DNA of 64,000 nucleotides, taken from positions 1 to 64,000 of the forward strand of contig CAVOFV010000007.1 of assembly GCA_963695085.1 (NCBI GenBank). Reading direction: 5' to 3'. This document shows, in pieces, positions 26,737 through 35,834 of this stretch (the stretch's first letter is position 1; every line of letters starts with the position of its first letter). The translations under genes were made by a program, and so were the position numbers. This DNA comes from SG8-30 sp963695085. Lineage in GTDB: Bacteria > Pseudomonadota > Gammaproteobacteria > Steroidobacterales > Steroidobacteraceae. Under the pieces are notes generated by a model. That model was given only the letters and a program-made list of their open reading frames with translations. It was not told the DNA's origin and searched no databases.

Positions 26737-27309
26737 ATGAAACGCTGCGCGTGGGCCACGACCGACCTGTCCATCAGGTACCACGATGAAGAGTGGGGGG
26801 TGCCGGTACACGACGACCGCAGGCTGTTCGAGTTCCTGATCCTCGAGGGCGCCCAGGCCGGCCTCAGCTGGGAGACGATTCTGAAGAAGCGCGGCACATA
26901 CCGCGAGGCCTTCGACGGTTTCGACCCGGACAGGATCGCCCGCTACGACAGGAAGAAGGTCAAGGCACTGCTCGCCAATCCGGGCATCGTGCGCAACAGG
27001 TTGAAGGTGGTGGCGGCCATCCAGAACGCCAGGGCCTGCCGGGCCGTGCAGCAGGAATTCGGCAGTCTCGACGCTTATCTGTGGGGCTTCGCAGGCGGCC
27101 AGCCGAAGCGCAATGCGTGGCGGTCCCTCAGGGAAGTCCCGGCCGAGACGCCGGAATCGAAGGCGCTGAGCAAGGATCTGTTGAAGCGCGGCTTCAGGTT
27201 CGTCGGTCCCACCATCTGCTACGCCTACATGCAGGCGGTCGGCATGGTGAATGACCACGTCATCGGCTGCTTCCGGCGCCATGCAATGCTGGCTGGGCCG
27301 CGGCACTGA
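26737..27309 (+). CDS. tag: DNA-3-methyladenine glycosylase I
   Basis: A 190-residue protein of normal family length. The zinc-holding residues are present: Cys4 in KRCAWA, His16 in RYHDEEWG, and the C-terminal His/Cys in VNDHVIGCF. LFEFLILEGAQAGLSWETIL and GFRFVGPTICYAYMQAVGM match the helix-hairpin-helix fold of Tag, which removes 3-methyladenine from alkylated DNA. It appears to be a single gene between the symporter and the M14 peptidase; the 240 bases ahead of it hold nothing recognised. Confidence 0.95.
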   Translation: MKRCAWATTDLSIRYHDEEWGVPVHDDRRLFEFLILEGAQAGLSWETILKKRGTYREAFDGFDPDRIARYDRKKVKALLANPGIVRNRLKVVAAIQNARACRAVQQEFGSLDAYLWGFAGGQPKRNAWRSLREVPAETPESKALSKDLLKRGFRFVGPTICYAYMQAVGMVNDHVIGCFRRHAMLAGPRH

Positions 27310-27401
27310 CCAGTGGCCAGATGAGTGTGGCAACCGGTTTGCAGCCGCTACGCAGATTCCGACGGTGCGCAAGACCGGGCTCGAGTGATATGAAGGAAAC
27401 C

Positions 27402-30323
27402 ATGAACAAGCTGACCTGCTCGCTGGCGCTGCTGTCGCTCACTTGTACGGCAGCCGCGCAGACGCCCTATCCCGCCCCGCAACCGTCGCCGCTCGACGGG
27501 CTCACGTACGCGGAATCCATCTACCCGGCCGGCGCGGATCACGACCCGGCGATTCCGGCGCCCGACACGGTGCTCGGCTTTGCGGTCGGGCAGCGCACCG
27601 CCACGCCGGAACAGATCGTGGCCTATGCCAAGGCCATCGCCGCGGCGTCGGATCGCGTGCAACTGGTGGAATACGCGCAGAGCTACGAGGGCCGGCCGCT
27701 CGTCTATCTCGCGATCTCAAGCCCCGCCAACCTGGCGCGCAGCGCCGGGATCCAGCGCGGCATGGCGGCGCTTGCAGACCCGCGGGGCCTGGACGCGGCC
27801 AGGCGCGCGCAACTGATCGAGAGCACGCCGGGCATTGCCTGGCTGGCTTACTCGATTCACGGCAATGAAAGCTCCGGCTCGGACGCTTCGCTGGCCCTCA
27901 TGTACCACCTCGCTGCGGACCGCTCGGCGGCGACCCGCACGCTGCTGGACGAGCTGGTGGTCATCGTGGACCCGAGCCAGAATCCCGATGGCCGCGGACG
28001 CTTCGTCAAGGGCCTCGCTGAGAACCGCGGCACGCAACCGAGCGTGGACGACCAGTCCGTCCTGCACACGGGCTACTGGCCGTTCGGGCGGGGCAACCAC
28101 TATCTCTTCGACCTGAACCGCGACTGGATCTACGGGCGGCATCCCGAGACGCGCGGCCGCATCGCGGAGATGGTGCGCTGGAAGCCGCTGCTGGTCGTGG
28201 ACATCCACGAGATGGGCTCGCAGGACACCCACCTGTTCTCGCCAGGGCGCGAACCCTACAACCCGAATCATCCGGACTATATGCAGGCCTGGGGCCAGCT
28301 GTTCGCCGACGATCAGGCGCGCGCTTTCGACCGCTACGGCTATCCCTATTACTCCGGGGAGTGGAACGAGGAATGGTATCCCGGCTACACGGGATCCTGG
28401 GCGTGGCTCAAGGGCGCCAACGGCATCCTGTACGAGCAGGCCCGCATTGCCGAGGACGGCGTGCAGCGCCCGACCCACCTCCTGAGTTACCAGCAATCGG
28501 TGCATCACCAGCTGATCTCGTCGTTCGCCAACCTCGAGACGCTGCGGCGCGAGCGCAGACAGATGCTCGACACCTTTGCGACCGACCGCGCCGGGGTGAC
28601 CTCGGCGCGTGGACCGTATGCGAACCGGAGCTTCGTCATCCTGCCGACCGGCAATGGCGGCCGGCTCAATGACCTGCTCGACCTCATTCGCCTGCAGGGC
28701 TTTGAGGCACATCGCGCGACCCGCAGTCTGAAGGTCAGCTCGGCAACCGACCAGCTTGGACGTGAGCTTCGGGATTTCGAGGTGCCGGCCGGCAGTATCG
28801 TGCTCAGGAACCGCCAGCCGGAGGCGCGCCTGCTCGCAGCGATGTTCGAGTTCGACCCGCGCATGTCGGACACGGCGCTCGTCAAGGAGCGCGAGCAGAT
28901 CCTGAATGGCGCGGGCACCACCGTCTACGACACCACGGCCTGGAACATCTCAATGATGTTCGGACTGGCGGCCGTGACCGTGTCTCAATATCTCGACACG
29001 GGGCTCGAGCGCATCGACCTTGAAACAGGACGCAGCGAAACACCCGCGGCCGAGGCTCCGCAAGCCATCGCGCTGGCCGTGTCCGGCGCCGACGACCGGG
29101 CCGTCGCCTTCGCGGGCCGGCTCATGGAGCGCGGGCTGTTCGTGCGTGCGAACGCGGAGCCGTCGCGGCTCGACGGGCACGACCTGCCGATCGGCTCGGT
29201 GGTCCTGACGCGCGACGACAACCGCCACCGGGCCAACTGGCAGGCAGAGGCGCGCGAGGTTGCCGAACAGCTGGGCCTGGCCTTGCACGCGATCTCGAAC
29301 GGGCGCGCGCCCGGGGTGTTGGCCGATCTCGGCGGGCAGCAGTGGCGCGTGCTGACCAAGCCCAACATCGCGCTGCTGTCGCGCGGATCGACCAACATGC
29401 TGGACGTCGGCGCGGTCTGGTACCTGCTGGATCACCGGATGGGGATCCGTCATACGCATCTCGACGAGGCTCGCGCCAACAGCTTCGACCTGCGGCGCTA
29501 CAACGTGATCTACCTGCCGGAGCGCTGGGGCAGCCAGGAGCTCCCCGCGAAGTTGCTATCGGCGCTGCAGGAGTGGGTGCGGTCAGGTGGCACACTGGTC
29601 GCAGTGGGCAATTCGGCGCGCGCGCTGATGGCGGGCGAGCAGCCGATGGTTGCCACGCGGCCCATCGAGACGGCGATCGGCGAGGATATCGCGCCGTATC
29701 AGGATGGCATCTACCGCGAGTGGCTGGCGCAACGGCCCCTGCCGGCCAGCGAGGCGACCTGGGGACGTGCAGCGTCGCCCGGCGCCGCCTATCCCTGGAA
29801 CGAACCCGTGGTGCCGGCCAGGCCGGAACCGGACAAGAAGGAGCCGACCAAGCCCGAGGCGCGCAAGCGGGCCGACGCCTGGCAGGCTCTGTTCATGCCG
29901 TCCGGCGCGCTGGTCGGCACGCGCGTGGACACCAGGCATTGGCTGGCGGCCGGCACCGGGCCGGTGCTGCCCGTGCTGTACTCCAACTCGCCGGTGCTGA
30001 TGGCCGCGCCGCCTGTGGAGTCGCCGTTCCGGATCGGCGTCTACAACGCGGCGGCAGGCGATGGCGCGGTGCTCAACTGGGCGCCGCTGCCGGCCCGGCA
30101 CGAATTGCGCGTGCGCATGGCGGGACTGCTGTGGCCGGAGGCACGCGAGCGGATCGCTTCGTCGGCATGGCTGACGCGGGAAGCCGTCGGCCGCGGCCAG
30201 GTCATCCTGTTCGCGCACGCGCCGGCCTTCCGCGCGGCGCAGCTCGGCGCCATGCGGGTGCTGGAGAATGCGCTGGTTCTTGGCCCTGGCCTCGGCACGA
30301 GCCAGCCGCTGTCGTTGCCCTGA
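27402..30323 (+). CDS. Exported M14-family zinc carboxypeptidase-like protein
   Basis: About 973 residues from the ATG at 27402 (an ATG at 27390 is also possible). A signal peptide (KLTCSLALLSLTCTAAAQT) precedes an M14 domain: YSIHGNESSGSDAS supplies the first His and Glu of the zinc site, DPSQNPDGRGR the substrate-binding Asn/Arg part and VVDIHEMGSQ the second zinc His. The C-terminal half (about 500-970) has no clear catalytic motif; part resembles class-I glutamine-amidotransferase-like folds found in these long bacterial M14 proteins. It probably acts on peptides in the periplasm or outside. Confidence 0.85.
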   Translation: MNKLTCSLALLSLTCTAAAQTPYPAPQPSPLDGLTYAESIYPAGADHDPAIPAPDTVLGFAVGQRTATPEQIVAYAKAIAAASDRVQLVEYAQSYEGRPLVYLAISSPANLARSAGIQRGMAALADPRGLDAARRAQLIESTPGIAWLAYSIHGNESSGSDASLALMYHLAADRSAATRTLLDELVVIVDPSQNPDGRGRFVKGLAENRGTQPSVDDQSVLHTGYWPFGRGNHYLFDLNRDWIYGRHPETRGRIAEMVRWKPLLVVDIHEMGSQDTHLFSPGREPYNPNHPDYMQAWGQLFADDQARAFDRYGYPYYSGEWNEEWYPGYTGSWAWLKGANGILYEQARIAEDGVQRPTHLLSYQQSVHHQLISSFANLETLRRERRQMLDTFATDRAGVTSARGPYANRSFVILPTGNGGRLNDLLDLIRLQGFEAHRATRSLKVSSATDQLGRELRDFEVPAGSIVLRNRQPEARLLAAMFEFDPRMSDTALVKEREQILNGAGTTVYDTTAWNISMMFGLAAVTVSQYLDTGLERIDLETGRSETPAAEAPQAIALAVSGADDRAVAFAGRLMERGLFVRANAEPSRLDGHDLPIGSVVLTRDDNRHRANWQAEAREVAEQLGLALHAISNGRAPGVLADLGGQQWRVLTKPNIALLSRGSTNMLDVGAVWYLLDHRMGIRHTHLDEARANSFDLRRYNVIYLPERWGSQELPAKLLSALQEWVRSGGTLVAVGNSARALMAGEQPMVATRPIETAIGEDIAPYQDGIYREWLAQRPLPASEATWGRAASPGAAYPWNEPVVPARPEPDKKEPTKPEARKRADAWQALFMPSGALVGTRVDTRHWLAAGTGPVLPVLYSNSPVLMAAPPVESPFRIGVYNAAAGDGAVLNWAPLPARHELRVRMAGLLWPEARERIASSAWLTREAVGRGQVILFAHAPAFRAAQLGAMRVLENALVLGPGLGTSQPLSLP

Positions 30324-30329
30324 GGCGGA

Positions 30330-30608
30330 TCAGCGGCCTTGGTCAGGCTCGACGTAGCCGTCAGGCTTCGTCGAGCCCTCGCCGAAGAAGAACTTCTCCA
30401 TTTCGCCGGCCAGGAACTTGCGGGCATTCGGGTCGATGGCGTTGAGCCGGTACTCGTTCATGAGCATGGTCTGCTGGCCGACCCACTGCTGCCACGCCTC
30501 CTTCGAGACGTTGTCGTAGATTCGCTGGCCGAGCTCGCCCGGCCACGGCACCCGGTCGAGCCCCTCGCCCTCCCGGCCCAGCAACACGCATTTCACCATC
30601 CGTGTCAT
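30330..30608 (-). CDS. yggX: Probable Fe(2+)-trafficking protein (YggX family)
   Basis: A 92-residue protein of family length: VKCVLLGREGEGLDR with the conserved Cys, then PWPGELGQRIYDNVSKEAW, MLMNEYRLN and the tail LAGEMEKFFFGEG. YggX proteins protect Fe-S clusters and help move iron under oxidative stress. Its start overlaps the mutY stop by four bases. The link with mutY, itself an Fe-S enzyme, is kept across many gammaproteobacteria. Confidence 0.94.
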   Translation of the reverse strand: MTRMVKCVLLGREGEGLDRVPWPGELGQRIYDNVSKEAWQQWVGQQTMLMNEYRLNAIDPNARKFLAGEMEKFFFGEGSTKPDGYVEPDQGR

Positions 30609-31702
30609 TCCCGAGTCCCTCCCCGCGGCCGATCCCGCGTCTCATCCACACAAGCGCGGAGCAACGCCGCCACCGGCGCCGCGAGGCCGAGCTTCGCCGG
30701 GTCGCGCGAGTTATACCAGACGTATCCGTCGCCATCCATGACCGCGCGCCTTGCAGCGACGCGCAACTCGAGCGGCCGGATGTCCAGGTCGAAGTGCGTG
30801 AAGCTGTGACGCAAGGTTCCGCCCGCCCGGAAGCGCGGCGAGCGCAGGCCGAAGTTCTTCCTCGACCATGTCGCCGCCTCCGCCTCCTCCCCGAACTGCG
30901 GCAGGCTCCACAGCCCGCCCCACAGGCCCGTGGCTGGACGCCGCTCGAGCAGCACGCTTGCGTCGCCGCGCACGACCAGCAGCATGTGCGTGCGCTCCAG
31001 CCTGCGCAGGCCGCGACGCGGGCGCCGTTCCGGCAACGTGCCCTGGATGCCGCGCGCGCGGGCGGCGCACAGGGGTTCGAGCGGACAGCGCTCGCAGCGC
31101 GGCTTCGCGCGTGTGCAGACGGTTGCGCCGAGATCCATGATCGCCTGCGTGTAGCGGTGCACCTCCCTGGCGGGTGTGCACGCGTCGGCGAGTTCCCACA
31201 GGCGTTGTTCCACGGCGCGCTCGCCGGGCCAGCCCGCGATCGCGAAGACCCTCGCGAGCACGCGCTTGACGTTGCCGTCCAGTATCGCGTGACGTTGCCT
31301 GCCGGACAGCGCGAGAATCGCCGCCGCCGTCGAACGGCCCACCCCCGGCAGCGCCTGCAGGTCCGCCAGCGACGCCGGAAAGCGACCGCGATGCTGGCTC
31401 GTGATGGCCTGCGCGGCCCGATGCAGGTTGCGGGCGCGCGCGTAGTAACCGAGGCCGGACCACAGGTGCAGCACCTCGTCGAGTGACGCGGTGGCAAGCG
31501 ACCGCAGGCTCGGAAAGCGCTGCATGAAGCGCCTGAAGTACGGGATGGCCGTGCTGACCTGGGTCTGCTGCAGCATGATTTCCGACACCCACACGCGATA
31601 CGGCGTCGGGTTGCGCTGCCAGGGCAGGTCGGTCCGCCCGTGACGGGCGAACCAGCGCAGCAGCCGCGGCGCGACCGCGGCGGCGGTTCGTTGCGCCGTC
31701 AC
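30605..31702 (-). CDS. mutY: A/G-specific adenine DNA glycosylase
   Basis: A 365-residue MutY: SEIMLQQTQVSTAIPYF with the catalytic Glu, helix-hairpin-helix LPGVGRSTAAAILAL, the catalytic Asp in ILDGNVKRVLAR, and the 4Fe-4S cluster loop C-x6-C-x2-C-x5-C in CTRAKPRCERCPLEPLC. The C-terminal NUDIX-like domain (about 230-355) recognises 8-oxoguanine. It removes adenine opposite 8-oxoG. Four-base overlaps join it to the SRPBCC gene upstream and yggX downstream. Confidence 0.96.
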   Translation of the reverse strand: MTAQRTAAAVAPRLLRWFARHGRTDLPWQRNPTPYRVWVSEIMLQQTQVSTAIPYFRRFMQRFPSLRSLATASLDEVLHLWSGLGYYARARNLHRAAQAITSQHRGRFPASLADLQALPGVGRSTAAAILALSGRQRHAILDGNVKRVLARVFAIAGWPGERAVEQRLWELADACTPAREVHRYTQAIMDLGATVCTRAKPRCERCPLEPLCAARARGIQGTLPERRPRRGLRRLERTHMLLVVRGDASVLLERRPATGLWGGLWSLPQFGEEAEAATWSRKNFGLRSPRFRAGGTLRHSFTHFDLDIRPLELRVAARRAVMDGDGYVWYNSRDPAKLGLAAPVAALLRACVDETRDRPRGGTRE

Positions 31703-32259
31703 GGGTGATCGCCGCGCCGTGCGCGCGCCTCGACATTGCCGAACATCTCGCGCGTCGCCGACTCCAGCGTCCTGAGCATCGCCGCACGGACCAGCAAGCG
31801 CGGCATCCAGAAGGACGGCTCGAAATCGGTGCGATAACTGATATGGGTTCGGCCGTCGCGCGCCTCGAAGTGCGTCACCGCCCGCCCGTGCAGGAGGTCG
31901 CCCATGCCGGCCACGGACTCCGCGACCAGCAGCGTCCCGGTCTGCGTGATGCGCTCATAGCGATCCATGTCACGGCACAGCCATGAACCCAGGCACCCGC
32001 GCAGTCGCGTGAACAGCAGCGGCCGCCCGTCACTGTCCTCCACGATGCGGGCTTCCGCAATGCGCGGGTCCAGGGACGGGTAGCGCTGGTAGTCCGTCAG
32101 CACCGCGATGACGGCCTGCACCGGCGCATCCAGGGCTGACTCGAACTCGACGAAATATGTGCCGTCCCGCTCACCGACGACGAGCCTGTCCACGGTCATC
32201 GCGGCGCCGGGCGCCGCCGTCAGCAGCGCCAGCAGGACGGGCAGCACCCGCACGTTCAC
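31699..32259 (-). CDS. Exported SRPBCC-family (START-like) protein
   Basis: A 186-residue protein with a signal peptide (VRVLPVLLALLTAAPGAAM) and an SRPBCC/polyketide-cyclase-like domain: FVEFESALDAPVQAVIAVL, TDYQRYPSLDPRI, then the long C-terminal helix MPRLLVRAAMLRTLESATREM. Such domains bind lipids or other hydrophobic ligands. It overlaps the asmA-like and mutY genes by four bases each, so it is in the middle of one operon. The ligand is unknown; a periplasmic lipid role beside an AsmA protein is inference. Confidence 0.82.
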   Translation of the reverse strand: MNVRVLPVLLALLTAAPGAAMTVDRLVVGERDGTYFVEFESALDAPVQAVIAVLTDYQRYPSLDPRIAEARIVEDSDGRPLLFTRLRGCLGSWLCRDMDRYERITQTGTLLVAESVAGMGDLLHGRAVTHFEARDGRTHISYRTDFEPSFWMPRLLVRAAMLRTLESATREMFGNVEARARRGDHP

Positions 32260-33554
32260 GGCGGCGCCTCCGGGCGCGACGGCTCGATCACCACGCGCAG
32301 CTTGCGCGCCGTGATGCCCGAGGATTTCGCCTCGCCGAAACGCAGGTCAGCCTGCACATCGAGCGTCGCGAGATCGCCGAGCAGCGACTCGAGCGTCGCC
32401 CGTGGCGCGCCCGCCGCCGCCGCGTCGGGCGGCAGGTAGCGGTCGAGATCGATGCGGTCGAACTCGAGCTCCGCCCGCGGTGGTCCTGCGGCCGGCAGCG
32501 TGAGGTGACCCGTCACCCGCGTGTCATCGAATCCGGCGTCGATGTCCCGCAGGGTCAGGACGCCCCCGGCATATTCGCCTTGTGCGGCGACATCGGCCCG
32601 CGCGAGGGCGGTCGGATCCGCGGTGTCGGGCAACGGCCGGTTCAGCGAATTGGCAACCGCACGCGGCGCAAACGGCTCCGTGCCGAACCCGAAGGCGACG
32701 CGTGGGTCGTCATCGAGGCCGGCGACCCCGGCGCGCCCGGCAAGGCGCAGGCCGAGTCCGTCGAAGCGGATCCCCTCAAACGCGATGTTCCCGGCCGCCA
32801 GGTCCGCGTGCAGTTTTTCGAGCGATCCGGCCAGTTCCACGCCGCCCGTCCGCAGGCCCAGCCCGCCCAGCCAGCCGCGCAGCGCCAGCCCGCGCGCGGC
32901 ATAGATGTCGCGCGCGGGATCCAGCATGGCCTCGCCGCTCAGCGCGGCGTGCATGACGATGTCCGTGCCGTGGCCGGCAAGCCGCAACTGCATCGGGAAG
33001 TGCTGTCCGGGCACCAGGCCGGTGGCCGTAACCGCGACGCCAGTCAGTTCCAGCACGGTGCCGTCGCGTGCGTCCGCGTACATGACCGATCCTTCATCGA
33101 ACTCCAGCGTCCCGACCGACCAGGCCGCCGGCTCGTCTCCGCCCAGCGTCGCGAGTCGCGCTGCCAGCGATTCCCAGTTGCCGCGGCCTTGCGCATCCAC
33201 GCCGAACCGCAGCCTTGGCGCCAGGAGCTCCACACGCGTCAGCCGCAGGTCGCCACCAAGCACGGTTCGCCACGGCACTGCCGCCCGCGCCCGGCCCAGT
33301 TCGAGCAGTGTCGGCGACTGTGGCCCGCTGCCTTCCGCGATGACGAGCCGGCCGATGTCGAGCGATGGCGTGGGGAAGTAGCCGATGGCGAGGCTGCCCA
33401 CGGAGACCCCGGTATCGAGCTGGGCCGACAGCCATTCGCCCGCGTGGCGCTCGAACCATGACAGCCGCACGATACCCCAGAGCAGCGCCGCGCCGGCCAC
33501 GGCCAGCGCAACCAGCACGGCAATCACGGTCAGGGCGATGCGGGAGCGGCGCAT
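32256..33554 (-). CDS. AsmA-family envelope protein
   Basis: A 432-residue protein: N-terminal anchor helix (ALTVIAVLVALAVAGAALLW), the AsmA-type start of the beta groove (LSAQLDTGVSVGSLAIGYFP, then SLDIGRLVIAEG), and the C-terminal AsmA core (EYAGGVLTLRDIDAGFDDTRVTG to LEFDRIDLDRYLPP, with the segment given in parts). It is anchored in the inner membrane facing the periplasm. It is the first gene of the asmA-SRPBCC-mutY-yggX operon, all joined by 4-base overlaps. Shorter than E. coli AsmA (about 617). Confidence 0.88.
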   Translation of the reverse strand: MRRSRIALTVIAVLVALAVAGAALLWGIVRLSWFERHAGEWLSAQLDTGVSVGSLAIGYFPTPSLDIGRLVIAEGSGPQSPTLLELGRARAAVPWRTVLGGDLRLTRVELLAPRLRFGVDAQGRGNWESLAARLATLGGDEPAAWSVGTLEFDEGSVMYADARDGTVLELTGVAVTATGLVPGQHFPMQLRLAGHGTDIVMHAALSGEAMLDPARDIYAARGLALRGWLGGLGLRTGGVELAGSLEKLHADLAAGNIAFEGIRFDGLGLRLAGRAGVAGLDDDPRVAFGFGTEPFAPRAVANSLNRPLPDTADPTALARADVAAQGEYAGGVLTLRDIDAGFDDTRVTGHLTLPAAGPPRAELEFDRIDLDRYLPPDAAAAGAPRATLESLLGDLATLDVQADLRFGEAKSSGITARKLRVVIEPSRPEAPP

Positions 33555-33654
33555 GAAATTCGGGGCCGGGACTGAGGCGACCCGATTCTAGCAGCGCCCG
33601 ACAGCCAGGCGGCCACCGGGCCGCCTGGCCTGTGAAATCCTCCCGACGGCCGCC

Positions 33655-34545
33655 TCAGCGGTCGCAGAAGCCGATGTTGCCCGACAGCGTGTCGATGCGC
33701 ACGCTGGCCGCGCCGCTACCCTGCGTGAACCGCAGTTCGCGGCCCGGCGCGTACTGGCTCTTGCGCTGCGGCTTGGGGCCGAAGCAGTTGTCGATGCTGC
33801 CGCTGTGGCTCTCGACGTCGAACTCGGCGTCCACGGGCTTCTGCAGGATCAGGCTGACGGTGCCGCTGATGCTCTCGATTTCCACGCGGGCCGCACCGGC
33901 CAGGCCGGCGCGCACGTCGATATCGCCCGAGACGGCCTTTGCGCGCAGCCGCGTGGCCGCGTCTACCTCGATGTCCACCTCGCCGCTGACCGACTTGGCC
34001 TCCACCTCGCCCCGCAGTCCTCGCGCGGTCAGGTTGCCGCTGACGCTGGCAAGCGCGGCGCCGGCCTTGCCGCCCTGTCCGCGCACGTCCGCGTCGCCGC
34101 TGATGGTCCTGAGGTCCAGCGTCTCATCGAACACCGCCGCGCTGATGTCGCCGCTGACGGACTCGAGCCGCTGCCTGCCCCGCACGCCATCCACGGTAAT
34201 GTCGGCGCTGACGGTCTGCGCATTGAGCAGGGAGGCGACCGGGACCTGGATGACGAGGCGCGCCTCGCGGCGACCCATGTGCGTGCCCTTCTCCGGGCGC
34301 ACCTTGATCACCACGCGCTGCTTGTCGGCAGTGAATTCGAACTCGTCCTTGTCGTTGTCGATGACGCCGGTGACTTTCACTTCCTGGCGGTCCCAGCCGG
34401 TAACGGTGACCTTGCCCTGCACGTTGGCGATCTCGACCGTCGGGCTCGCCCCGGTCTGCAGGCTGCGATCGATGTTCTGCGCGGCGTCAGCCACCGGGAT
34501 GGCGAGCGCGGCGATGAAGGCGGCAGCAATGTATCTGGTGTTCAT
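33655..34545 (-). CDS. DUF4097-family beta-repeat protein, exported
   Basis: A 296-residue protein with a signal peptide (YIAAAFIAALAIPVADAA) followed by a beta-helix-like repeat: SVSGDISAAV, TISGDADVRG, SVSGNLTARG, SVSGEVDIEV, AVSGDIDVRA, SISGTVSLIL, i.e. six or more S-(V/I)-S-G units. This is the DUF4097 (adhesin-like) fold. It ends with two Cys (DNCFGPKP and GFCDR) that may form a disulfide. It starts two bases after the anti-sigma-like gene, so it is the third gene of a sigma-factor operon and probably an envelope effector of that system. Confidence 0.87.
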   Translation of the reverse strand: MNTRYIAAAFIAALAIPVADAAQNIDRSLQTGASPTVEIANVQGKVTVTGWDRQEVKVTGVIDNDKDEFEFTADKQRVVIKVRPEKGTHMGRREARLVIQVPVASLLNAQTVSADITVDGVRGRQRLESVSGDISAAVFDETLDLRTISGDADVRGQGGKAGAALASVSGNLTARGLRGEVEAKSVSGEVDIEVDAATRLRAKAVSGDIDVRAGLAGAARVEIESISGTVSLILQKPVDAEFDVESHSGSIDNCFGPKPQRKSQYAPGRELRFTQGSGAASVRIDTLSGNIGFCDR

Positions 34546-34547
34546 GA

Positions 34548-35141
34548 TCAGGTCCTCTGGCCGGCGGCCCCTGCGGTCGCGGCCACGCTTGAGTAAAGGT
34601 CAATCTCGTCCTGGTAGGTGCTCAGCAGCAGCTGGTTGAGCAGCTGGCTCGCGGGGTCGCCCGCCAGCGCCGCGTCGATGTCGTCCGCCGCGCGCTGGAT
34701 GGCGGCGAGGTCCTGCCCGATGCGCACGCGGGTCTCATCCGGCAGTCCCGACAGCCTCGCCTGGAACCGCGTCAGCATCTCGGCCCGCACCGTGACGTAT
34801 TCGGGCCCGAGCCGCGAGTAATCGCCATACGAGACCGGCTGCAGCGCCGCGACCGCCGTCGGTTGCAGGCCTGCGAGTTGCGCCGCGTCTTCGCCGGACG
34901 GCCGCAATGCCAGCCACGTGAACAGCACGGATACCGACGCTACCGCGACGCCCGCCGCCATCGCCCACCGCAGCGGCAGGCCGCGCGTGACCGGCTGCGC
35001 GCCCGGCGCCTCGCGCGAAATGCGATCGCGGATCTGCGGCCACAGGTCGCGACCCGGCGCCACGCTGCCCGGCAATTCCGCAACCCTGGCCAGCAGCGGG
35101 TCGCGCTCACGCTCTGTGCGGCCGAAGCGGATCGTGCTCAT
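34548..35141 (-). CDS. Membrane-anchored anti-sigma-factor-like protein
   Basis: A 197-residue protein with a short cytoplasmic N-terminus (RVAELPGSVAPGRDLWPQIR), one membrane helix (WAMAAGVAVASVSVLFTWLAL, about 59-79) and a periplasmic helical part rich in Ala/Leu. The layout and place behind an ECF sigma gene fit an anti-sigma factor, though a ZAS zinc motif (HxxxCxxC) is missing. The ATG at 35141 overlaps the sigma stop by four bases (ATGA). Confidence 0.75.
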   Translation of the reverse strand: MSTIRFGRTERERDPLLARVAELPGSVAPGRDLWPQIRDRISREAPGAQPVTRGLPLRWAMAAGVAVASVSVLFTWLALRPSGEDAAQLAGLQPTAVAALQPVSYGDYSRLGPEYVTVRAEMLTRFQARLSGLPDETRVRIGQDLAAIQRAADDIDAALAGDPASQLLNQLLLSTYQDEIDLYSSVAATAGAAGQRT

Positions 35142-35701
35142 GCGAATGCCTCCACGCCCATGCGCTCGCGCAACAGCCGTCGCGCGCGGTGCAGTTGCGC
35201 CTTGCTGGTGCCCACCGCCACACCCAGCATCTGCGCGGCTTCGTCGTGCGTATAGCCGTACACGCCTAGCAGGACCATTGCGTTTCGCGCGCCTTCCGGC
35301 AAGGCGGCGATGGCGCGCTCGAGATCGATCGGCGTGGACGGATCCGTGGCGCCGCCGGCGACGAACTCGCGATCCTCGCCGTCCGCATCCGTCAGGCTCA
35401 CTTCGCCGCGGCCCTGCGGTGACCGGCCGTGGGCCAGCACGGCGTTGACCGCGATGCGGTGCAGCCAGGTGCCGAACCCGCTGCGTCCCTCGAAACCCGT
35501 CAGGCTGCGCCAGGCATTCACAAAGGTCTCCTGCGTCAGGTCCTCGGCCGTGTGGGGGTTGCCCGTCATGCGCAGGCACAGGCCATAGACTCGCCCCACG
35601 TGGGCCCGGTAGAGCCGCTCGAAGGCGTCTTCGTCGCCGACCCGGGCGCTGGCTATCCAGTCGGCCTCGCCCGTTGCGGATTGCGGCTGCGTGTCTGCCA
35701 C
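35138..35701 (-). CDS. ECF-type RNA polymerase sigma factor
   Basis: A 187-residue sigma factor: region 2 reads DAFERLYRAHVGRVYGLCL, then TAEDLTQETFVNAWRSL and FGTWLHRIAVN; region 4 reads YGYTHDEAAQMLGVAVGTS and KAQLHRARRLLRERM. It directs core polymerase to an envelope-stress-type regulon, probably including its own operon with the anti-sigma-like and DUF4097 genes. The starting ATG at 35701 is in good family register. Confidence 0.92.
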   Translation of the reverse strand: MADTQPQSATGEADWIASARVGDEDAFERLYRAHVGRVYGLCLRMTGNPHTAEDLTQETFVNAWRSLTGFEGRSGFGTWLHRIAVNAVLAHGRSPQGRGEVSLTDADGEDREFVAGGATDPSTPIDLERAIAALPEGARNAMVLLGVYGYTHDEAAQMLGVAVGTSKAQLHRARRLLRERMGVEAFA

Positions 35702-35834
35702 GATCGAGCGTCTCCCCTGGTCCCGGTGGCCCCGAGCGTACCTCGGGATTACCGGTTTCGTGGGATTAGAGGCGGCTATGCAGGAAAAGGTTTGAAATGG
35801 GCCCCGTCGGGCACCCGGGGCCCGGGCGGCCCGT